Shown: positions 57,827-64,000 of the stretch, in pieces
Numbering within the stretch: the stretch's first letter is position 1
How the letters are laid out: the number at the start of each line of letters is the position of its first letter
NCBI RefSeq assembly: GCF_030440595.1
Contig: NZ_CP047452.1
Span: 2,170,001-2,234,000 of the forward strand
Direction: 5' to 3'
Length of the DNA: 64,000 bases
Origin: Corynebacterium glucuronolyticum DSM 44120
GTDB taxonomy: Bacteria; Actinomycetota; Actinomycetes; Mycobacteriales; Mycobacteriaceae
Notes under the pieces: generated by a model
Told to the model about the DNA's origin: nothing
What the model saw: only the letters and a program-made list of their open reading frames with translations
The model's database searches: none
Position numbers and translations under genes: made by a program

Positions 57827-58636
57827 CTACTGCAGAACCTGCCGGATAAAGGCGAGAAGCTCCTCGTAAGCGTGGGCGGTCACGCCCGCCCCCATGCAGC
57901 TCATGGATCCGTGGACGGTGCCCGGATACATTTTGATGGTGACGGGAGTGCCGGCATCGGCCAGGGCCAGGGCGTAGCGGAGCCCCTCATCGCGAAGCGG
58001 ATCGGATTGGTTCACGATGGCGTAGGTGGCAGGGGCTGAGCGCGCCGGAATCGTAAGCTCCTTCCCGTTAAGCAGGTAGTCCCATGAGAGGCGGCCGTTG
58101 GCAGCCGTCCACACGGGGCCTGCGGCGTAGGTTCGCATGCTTTCCGACGCGCACGCCGGGTCAAGCTCCGGCTCGATGAGCACCTGCGCGGCGGGGGCAA
58201 TCCCCTGTTCCAGCGCCCACTGGGTGACCATCGCCGCCAGCCCACCGCCAGCAGAGTGCCCCATGATGAGTGGGTGCGGGTCGAGCTGCCGGACGATGTA
58301 TTCGAGCGCCTCGCAGCATTCGGCGACGGGTCCCGGATACGGGTTCTCGGGGGCGAGGCCGTATTCCGGGGAGACGACGGTGACGCCGAGTTCGTCCACC
58401 AAGAGCGCGTTTTCCGGGTCATCGCCGGAGGTGGAGCCGAGGACGAAGCCGCCGCCGTGGATGTTAAAAATGACCCGGGAGCCGTCCCCCATGACCTTCA
58501 TCCTGCCGTCGTGGGTGCCGGGGAATGCGGCACCCTGCTGGTTTTTCGCCGAGGCCTGCCGGGCGGCGGGGAGATCGGCGATATCCAGGGGCACGAGGGA
58601 ATCCAGCCAGGAGGCGATGTCCGGGTCAATGTACAT
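57827..58636 (-). CDS. Alpha/beta hydrolase (hormone-sensitive-lipase type)
   Basis: A 269-residue esterase or lipase: oxyanion motif HGGGFVLGS, nucleophile GHSAGGGLAAM, the acid in NQSDPLRDEG and the catalytic His in TVHGSMS. Cytoplasmic, with no signal sequence. It is the last gene of the ABC/dihydrodipicolinate-synthase-like operon, starting 3 bp after the upstream stop, so it may process an imported ester or peptide. Confidence 0.87.
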   Translation of the reverse strand: MYIDPDIASWLDSLVPLDIADLPAARQASAKNQQGAAFPGTHDGRMKVMGDGSRVIFNIHGGGFVLGSTSGDDPENALLVDELGVTVVSPEYGLAPENPYPGPVAECCEALEYIVRQLDPHPLIMGHSAGGGLAAMVTQWALEQGIAPAAQVLIEPELDPACASESMRTYAAGPVWTAANGRLSWDYLLNGKELTIPARSAPATYAIVNQSDPLRDEGLRYALALADAGTPVTIKMYPGTVHGSMSCMGAGVTAHAYEELLAFIRQVLQ

Positions 58637-58639
58637 CTT

Positions 58640-59554
58640 TTACAGCACTCCCTCGGCGTCGAGGATCGCCCGGATGGACGTTACCTCGTCGTCGACAAGC
58701 TGTGGGACCGGCTCCGGCATGCGCGCGGAAGCGAAGATCCCCTGCAGCTTGAGGGCCTGCTTGAAGGCCCCAACACCGGCACCGAAACCGGTGACCGAGT
58801 GGGCGACCGACGTGATGCGCATGAGGCGCGCCAACCGGTCCTGCTCCTTCTTCACGGTCTCCCAGTCGCCCTCGGTGAAGGCCTTCCACTGGCGGACGTA
58901 GCCCCACGGGTCGATATTGCCCAGCCCCGGGACGGAGCCGTCGGCGCCGGAGAGGTACGCGCCGTCGACGACGACCTCGTGGCCGGTGAACAGCTTCAGC
59001 GGGTGGCCTGCCTCCTCATTGAGAAGGGACAGGAAACGGAAGGAGACATCGTCGCCGGAGGAATCCTTCACACCGGCAAGCACGCCGTCGCGGCCGAGCC
59101 TGACCAGGAGCTCCGGGGGGAGCTTGACGTGGACGCACACGGGGATGTCGTAGGCGAAGATCGGCAGCGTGGTTGCCTGTGCCAGGCAGCGGAAGTGGCG
59201 CTCCACCTGGGCAAGCCCACCCAGGGCGTAGAACGGCGCCGTGGCGACGATACCGTCGGCGCCGCAGGCCTCGGCATGCTTGATGTGTTCAATGACGCGG
59301 CTCGTCTGCGTGTCGATGCAGCCGACGAGGACGGGGACGCGACCGGCGGCCACACTGATCGCATTTTTCACCACCTGGTCGCGCTCGGCATCGGTGACGA
59401 ATGCACCCTCGCCGGAGCTGCCCAGGATGAACAGGCCGTTGACGCCGGCGTCGATGAGCCGGGTGAGGTTTTTGGTGGTTGATTCCTCGTCGAAGCTGCC
59501 GTCGTCGTGACGGGCGATGACGACGGGGGGAATGACTCCATGGAAATCAGTCAT
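58640..59554 (-). CDS. DapA/NAL-superfamily aldolase
   Basis: A 304-residue class I aldolase of the dihydrodipicolinate synthase/N-acetylneuraminate lyase superfamily. The pyruvate-binding loop reads GSSGEG in place of GTTGE; the Schiff-base lysine is in VKDSSGDD at about residue 165, and the conserved tyrosine is in FAYDIPV. Sits between an ABC operon and an esterase, so a catabolic aldolase is more likely than lysine biosynthesis. Exact substrate unknown. Confidence 0.85.
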   Translation of the reverse strand: MTDFHGVIPPVVIARHDDGSFDEESTTKNLTRLIDAGVNGLFILGSSGEGAFVTDAERDQVVKNAISVAAGRVPVLVGCIDTQTSRVIEHIKHAEACGADGIVATAPFYALGGLAQVERHFRCLAQATTLPIFAYDIPVCVHVKLPPELLVRLGRDGVLAGVKDSSGDDVSFRFLSLLNEEAGHPLKLFTGHEVVVDGAYLSGADGSVPGLGNIDPWGYVRQWKAFTEGDWETVKKEQDRLARLMRITSVAHSVTGFGAGVGAFKQALKLQGIFASARMPEPVPQLVDDEVTSIRAILDAEGVL

Positions 59555-59564
59555 GGGAGGGTAC

Positions 59565-60383
59565 TTAACTTTCTATCTTTGTCATGTCGGGGTGAAGGAG
59601 AGACGGCGCGGCGCCGAGGAGGGCGCGCGTGTAGTCGTCCTTCGGGTTGGAGAAGATCTCTCTAGCAGGACCTTCCTCGATGATGTGGCCATGGTTCATG
59701 ACGATGATCCGGTTCGAGACGTAGCGCACGGTCTGGATATCGTGGGAGATGAACACCATGGACAAGCCCAGTTTGTTCTTGAGATCCGTAAGCAGGTTCA
59801 AGATCTGGGCACGAACCGAGACGTCGAGGGCCGAGGTCGGCTCGTCGGCGATGATCGCGTCGGGATTGAGCGCCAGCGCGCGGGCGATGGCCACGCGCTG
59901 CCGCTGCCCGCCGGACAGCTGGCCAGGCAGGGCGTCGAGCGTCGAGTGCGGCAGGCCCACCAGCGCGATGAGCTCTTCTACCTCGCCGTCACGCTCAGAC
60001 TTCTCCCCCACGTTGTGCACGTTGAGGGGGTCTTTCAGCTGGTCCCGAACCGTCATGCGCGCATTCAGCGCGGTGGACGGGTCCTGGAACACGACGGAGA
60101 CCACGCGCCCTATCTTCTTGCGGTTTTTGGCGGTGCGCTTGGTCACGTCCTCGCCGCGGAAATACACCGTGCCGCTCGTGGGCTTTTGCAGGCCACACAT
60201 GACGTTGGCGGTGGTGGATTTGCCGCAGCCGGATTCGCCGACGATGCCGATTGTTTCGCCGGGCATGAGCGTGAGGCTCACGCCGTCGACGGCCTTGACG
60301 ATGTTCGGGTGGAGGAGCGGGCCAGTGCGGCTGCGGAAGTGAACCTTGATGTCATCGAGTTGGATGATCGGCGTGGTACTCAT
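59565..60383 (-). CDS. Oligopeptide ABC transporter ATPase (OppF/DppF-like)
   Basis: A 272-residue ATPase: Walker A GESGCGKST, signature LSGGQRQRVAIARAL, Walker B ADEPTSALD, H-loop FISHD, and the C-terminal peptide-importer tail (DDYTRALLGAAPSL). It overlaps the upstream gene by 4 bp. It pairs with the ATPase half of the fused protein. Confidence 0.9.
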   Translation of the reverse strand: MSTTPIIQLDDIKVHFRSRTGPLLHPNIVKAVDGVSLTLMPGETIGIVGESGCGKSTTANVMCGLQKPTSGTVYFRGEDVTKRTAKNRKKIGRVVSVVFQDPSTALNARMTVRDQLKDPLNVHNVGEKSERDGEVEELIALVGLPHSTLDALPGQLSGGQRQRVAIARALALNPDAIIADEPTSALDVSVRAQILNLLTDLKNKLGLSMVFISHDIQTVRYVSNRIIVMNHGHIIEEGPAREIFSNPKDDYTRALLGAAPSLLHPDMTKIES

Positions 60384-62434
60384 TTGGTCACCTCATGTTT
60401 CTTGCCAAGCTCGGCATAGTCTTCGTCGGTAAGCCCGGGGGTGAGCCTACCGGCGCGTTCCTCCTGCGCGGCCCACTGGAGCTCGTCCGGAAGATCGGCG
60501 TAGACGTGGTACGTACCGGGGACCGTGCGCATGACCCGCGGGGTGGTAAGCCCCACCGAGGGGTGCGAGGAGCGCGGCGCGAACCGGTCGCCCACGGGGA
60601 AGTCCTGCGGGCTCGGGACGGTGCCCGGCACCTGGTGCAGGCGACCGGAGCCAGCCTCGATGGACAGCACCGCGCCGAGCAGGCCGCGGGTGTACTCGTG
60701 CTGGGGGTCGGTGAGCAGCTCGCGGGTGGAGGCCTGCTCGATGACCTGCCCGGCGTACATCACCGTGATGGAGTAGGCCACCTCGGCCACCAGGGCCAGG
60801 TCGTGGGACACGAACACCATCGTGAATCCGAGCTTTTCCTGCAGGTTCTTGATGAGCTCGATGACCTGCTTCTGCACCGTCACGTCGAGGGCCGTCGTCG
60901 GCTCGTCGGCGATGATGAGGTTCGGGTCGCGGGTCAACGCCATCGCGATGAGGACGCGCTGGCGCTGGCCGCCGGACAGTTCGTGCGGGTAGCTCTCCAG
61001 CGTCCGCTTGGGATCGAGCCCCACGAGCTCGAGGAGCTCCTCGGCGCTACGCGTGCCCCCGCGCTTGGTGAGCTGCGCCATCTGGGACTTGATGAGCATC
61101 GAGGGGTTCAACGCGGACAGGGCATCCTGGTAGATCATCGCCATCTCGTGGCCGAGGAGTCCACGGCGCTTGTCGACGTCCATCTGTAGGAGGTCCTCAC
61201 CCTTGTAATAGACCTCGCCGCTGATCTCGGCTTTGGGATCGAGGAGACCCATGATGGCGAAGGCGGTAATCGACTTGCCACATCCCGACTCACCGACAAG
61301 ACCCATCGTCTCACCAGCGGCAACGGAGAAGCTCACGTGGTCAACCACATTCACATCGCCGTGGCGCGGGAAACGGATGCACAGGTCCTTCACCTCCAGC
61401 AGCGGCGTGGTACCGGGCTCCGGCGCGTAGCGGTCGGTGCGCTGCGATTCCACCTCGGCGAGCCTGTTCAGGCGGGCGACGAGAGCATCGTGCTGCGTGG
61501 CGTATGCCTTGACGGGGTCCGTGAGCAGCTGATCTTCTTCGCGGTGCTCGGCGACGACGGGGCCGGTGGGGGCCGCGACCATCGCGTCGGTGATGCCCTC
61601 GCTCAAAATGTTGAGGCACAGCACGGTGATCATGATGGCCAGGCCCGGGAACAGCGCCTGCCACCACTCGCCGCGCAGCACGCCCTGCTGCGCGGAACTG
61701 AGAATATTGCCCCACGTGGGGGTCGGCTCCTGCAGACCGGCGCCGATGAAGGTCAGCGAGGCCTCGAGAATGATCGCGTCGGCGACGAGCACCGTGGCGA
61801 ACACGAGCACGGGGGCCGCGGTGTTGCGCGCCACGTGCTTGGTCAAAATCCACGGCGCGCGGGCACCGGAGACGACAACGGCGTTGACGTAATCCTCGCC
61901 GTACTCGCTCAACACGTTTGCCCGTACGATGCGGGTGAGCTGCGGAATGTACACGAAGCCGATGGCGGCAATGATGACACCCAGCATCTTTTCCGGGTGC
62001 TCGGGGTTCTTGAACACCACGACGGCCACGGCGGCCAGTGCGATGCCGGGGATCGACATGATGATGTCCATGATGCGCATGATGATCTCGGACACCACCT
62101 TGCCGGACACTGCGGCGATGGAGCCGAAGATCGCCCCGGCTAGCAGGGCAAGTCCCGTCGCGGCAAGCCCCACGGTGAGCGAGTAGCGGCCACCGTAGAG
62201 GAGGCGGCTGAACACATCGCGGCCGAGGTTGTCGGTGCCGAACCAGAACTCACTCGACGGCGGCTGACCCTTCATATCGATGGCCGTGGGGTCGTGCGGC
62301 GCGAGAAGCGGCGCAAAAATCGCGGACAGCGCGATGAGGGCGAGGATCACCAACGCAATCTTGGAACCTGTGCTCATCCGCTTGAGGCCCTGGAACTTGA
62401 CGCCCGGGGCGGTAACTTTTTCCAGCTTTGTCAT
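60380..62434 (-). CDS. Fused ABC permease-ATPase (OppC + OppD)
   Basis: A 684-residue fusion. The N-terminal 290 residues are a DppC/OppC permease, with the EAA-like loop DYVNAVVVSGA and membrane segments. From about residue 340 a full ATPase follows: GESGCGKSI, LSGGQRQRVLIAMAL, ADEPTTALD, FVSHD. A linker of about 50 residues joins them. This fusion is found in some actinobacterial peptide or nickel-type importers. The downstream OppF-like gene provides the other ATPase. Confidence 0.9.
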   Translation of the reverse strand: MTKLEKVTAPGVKFQGLKRMSTGSKIALVILALIALSAIFAPLLAPHDPTAIDMKGQPPSSEFWFGTDNLGRDVFSRLLYGGRYSLTVGLAATGLALLAGAIFGSIAAVSGKVVSEIIMRIMDIIMSIPGIALAAVAVVVFKNPEHPEKMLGVIIAAIGFVYIPQLTRIVRANVLSEYGEDYVNAVVVSGARAPWILTKHVARNTAAPVLVFATVLVADAIILEASLTFIGAGLQEPTPTWGNILSSAQQGVLRGEWWQALFPGLAIMITVLCLNILSEGITDAMVAAPTGPVVAEHREEDQLLTDPVKAYATQHDALVARLNRLAEVESQRTDRYAPEPGTTPLLEVKDLCIRFPRHGDVNVVDHVSFSVAAGETMGLVGESGCGKSITAFAIMGLLDPKAEISGEVYYKGEDLLQMDVDKRRGLLGHEMAMIYQDALSALNPSMLIKSQMAQLTKRGGTRSAEELLELVGLDPKRTLESYPHELSGGQRQRVLIAMALTRDPNLIIADEPTTALDVTVQKQVIELIKNLQEKLGFTMVFVSHDLALVAEVAYSITVMYAGQVIEQASTRELLTDPQHEYTRGLLGAVLSIEAGSGRLHQVPGTVPSPQDFPVGDRFAPRSSHPSVGLTTPRVMRTVPGTYHVYADLPDELQWAAQEERAGRLTPGLTDEDYAELGKKHEVTK

Positions 62435-62438
62435 TTCA

Positions 62439-63386
62439 CTACACCGTCCTGATCCTCGGGTTGATGAGGATGTAGAGCAGGTCGACCACGATGTTCACGA
62501 TGATGAACGCGATGGCGACCACAAGGGTTGCTCCCTGGACCACGGTGACCCAGTTCTGCGTGATGCCGTCGATGAGCACGCGGCCCATGCCCGGCAGGTT
62601 GAAGATGATCTCGATGACGACGGCGCCACCCATGAGGTAGCCGACGCGCAGACCCAGCACCGTCACCGGGGTGATCAGCGCGTTGCGCAGCACGTTTCGG
62701 CTGACAACGATGTGCTTGGGGATGCCGGCGCCGAGCGCCGTACGGACGTAGTCGTTATCCAGCTCCTCCACCATCGAGGTGCGCACGATGCGGGTCATCT
62801 GGCCGATGACGGGCACAGCCAGGGCAAACGAGGGCAGGAGCATGCGTTGGAACCAGCCAGCCGGGTCATCGCCGAACGCGGGCAATGCGCCGGCGACCGG
62901 CAGCTTGCCCATGAATACGAGGATGAGCAGGATGGCGAGCCAGAAGCTCGGGGTAGCCAGGCAGGCAATTGAGACGATGCGGATCACCTGGTCGGGCCAG
63001 CGGTCGCGGTAGAGGGCGGCCAGGACACCGAGCGGGAAGGAAAAGATGATGGCGATGAACAGGCCGATGAAGGTCAGTTGCATCGTAATGGGGAGGGCGG
63101 TGAAGACCTTGGCGGAAACGGAATCCTCGCCGACACCGTAGGTGCCGAGGTCACCCTGCAAGAGGCCAGCCACGTAGCTGCCGAATTGGACGATCCACGG
63201 ATCATTGAGCCCGTGGTTTTCACGGTAGGCCTCTAACGCCGCCGGCGTCGCGTTCTCCCCCAGTGCCGAGTACGCCGGGTCGATCGGCGAGAGACTCATG
63301 AGCACGAAGACGAGGAAGGTGACGCCCAGGATCATGAGCGGCAGGGCCACAAGTCGCCTCCCGATGAGGCGGATAAGTGTGTTCAC
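62439..63386 (-). CDS. Oligopeptide ABC transporter permease (OppB/DppB-like)
   Basis: A 315-residue permease with six membrane segments; the N-terminus LIRLIGRRLVALPLMILGV and the ALGAGIPKHIVVSRNVLRNAL coupling loop are typical of DppB. It ends 4 bp before the fused gene. A stem-loop separates it from the binding-protein gene upstream. Confidence 0.9.
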   Translation of the reverse strand: MNTLIRLIGRRLVALPLMILGVTFLVFVLMSLSPIDPAYSALGENATPAALEAYRENHGLNDPWIVQFGSYVAGLLQGDLGTYGVGEDSVSAKVFTALPITMQLTFIGLFIAIIFSFPLGVLAALYRDRWPDQVIRIVSIACLATPSFWLAILLILVFMGKLPVAGALPAFGDDPAGWFQRMLLPSFALAVPVIGQMTRIVRTSMVEELDNDYVRTALGAGIPKHIVVSRNVLRNALITPVTVLGLRVGYLMGGAVVIEIIFNLPGMGRVLIDGITQNWVTVVQGATLVVAIAFIIVNIVVDLLYILINPRIRTV

Positions 63387-63404
63387 CTGTGTTCTCCTTT
63401 ACAC

Positions 63405-63442
63405 AAAAAGCGCCGCCGTTTTCACGTCAAAAGGCGGCGCTT
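63405..63442 (-). terminator. Intra-operon terminator or attenuator
   Basis: The minus strand reads AAGCGCCGCC / GGCGGCGCTT arms around a 15-base loop, followed by TTTTTGTG. It lies between the binding-protein and permease genes and would keep the binding protein more abundant than the membrane parts. Confidence 0.75.
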
Positions 63443-63450
63443 CGTGGTTA

Positions 63451-64000
63451 CTACTTGGTGGAAACACCCAGGGCCCACAGGCCCGTGGTGCCGATCGGCG
63501 CGAAGCCGTTCAACTTGTCTGCGTTGTAACCGGTGATCATGGTGCGGTGGAACAGCGGGTACAGCGGAACCTCTTCAGAGATGAGATCCATTGCGTCGTT
63601 CCACTTGGCCTGCTGGGCCTCGCCCTCAAGCTGGGTGGACTCATCCATGAGTGCCTTCAGCTCGGCGAACTTTGCCGGGTCGGACTTCTGCCAGAAGGTG
63701 CGCTGCTTGGTCCAGACGTTGTCGCCGTACCACCAGTTGATGAGCAGTGCCGGGTCATTGCCGAACACGGACGGATCGCCGGGCGCCAGCGCCAGGTCGA
63801 AGGTCGGGTTCTCCACGTCGAGGTTGTTGGCGTACAGGGACGCAGATGCCTCGGACTGGATGGAGGTGGCAATGCCCACGGCCTCGAGATCGGACTTGAT
63901 CTGCGGTGCGAGATCAGAGATCCACGGGTGGTCGGTGGTGAGCAGGGTGACGGACAGGTCCTTCACACCCGCTTCCTCGAGGAGCGCCCTGGCCTTCTCC
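63451..64000 (-). CDS. Oligopeptide-type ABC solute-binding protein (C-terminal part)
   Basis: Only the C-terminal roughly 183 residues are inside the window; the gene continues beyond the right edge. The segment matches family 5 solute-binding proteins: EAGVKDLSVTLLTTDHPW, DFALAPGDP-like and SEEVPLYPLFHRTMITGYNADKLNGF, the conserved closing region. First gene of the ABC operon. Confidence 0.88.
   Translation of the reverse strand, partial: EKARALLEEAGVKDLSVTLLTTDHPWISDLAPQIKSDLEAVGIATSIQSEASASLYANNLDVENPTFDLALAPGDPSVFGNDPALLINWWYGDNVWTKQRTFWQKSDPAKFAELKALMDESTQLEGEAQQAKWNDAMDLISEEVPLYPLFHRTMITGYNADKLNGFAPIGTTGLWALGVSTK

Overview
The window looks like a Corynebacterium chromosome (high-GC actinobacterium). 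The evidence is the core block at the right: glbO, two DUF202 genes, ettA, ssb, a CopD/CtaG fusion, AIM24, and an oligopeptide ABC operon. Frequent GTG starts and apparently leaderless promoters fit this. The species cannot be told from the sequence.

Layout. (1) 1-8.4 kb: a SWIM zinc-finger protein, then a conflict/defence-like cluster on the minus strand: a primase-helicase of the TOTE type with two small followers, an XRE-ImmA/IrrE protein with an unknown partner, and a frameshifted AlbA/Schlafen-type gene. (2) 8.4-11.1 kb: an intact IS21-family element with a 5-bp target duplication. It is followed by about 1.9 kb without an intact gene. (3) 13-36.3 kb: a lower-GC surface polysaccharide locus. 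It holds UDP-glucose and UDP-ManNAc-type dehydrogenases, large two-domain glycosyltransferases, a Wzm/Wzt-like ABC exporter and a PP-loop enzyme. A nest of insertion sequences (IS21, IS3, IS481-like, IS1634-like) splits it at 20.8-29.5 kb. Two neighbouring glycosyltransferase genes carry an apparently identical 1277-bp second half.

(4) 36.8-48.8 kb: a divergent pair, a minus-strand thioesterase (with a small downstream gene) and a plus-strand App1-type phosphatase, appears twice. Each copy carries different accessory cargo in the gap between the two genes. Copy 1 carries a toxin-antitoxin-like pair. Copy 2 carries a dead IS3 element, a dead cytosine methyltransferase, a membrane GAF-like protein, and a minus-strand operon of sce7726-like nuclease, sce7725/beta-family protein, a Cys-rich protein and an HNH nuclease. 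The second thioesterase pair is broken. (5) 48.8-64 kb: conserved core genes with tRNA-Arg(UCU) and clear terminators. The last is an oligopeptide-type ABC operon whose binding protein runs off the right edge.

How the genes work together. The polysaccharide locus has sugar activation, chain assembly and ABC export, but no visible Wzx/Wzy. The accessory regions look like a defence and mobile-element landscape with many decayed genes, while the flanking core genes are intact. The best candidates for undescribed biology are the four-gene sce7726/sce7725 operon in the duplicated hotspot, and the PP-loop enzyme coupled to the exporter.
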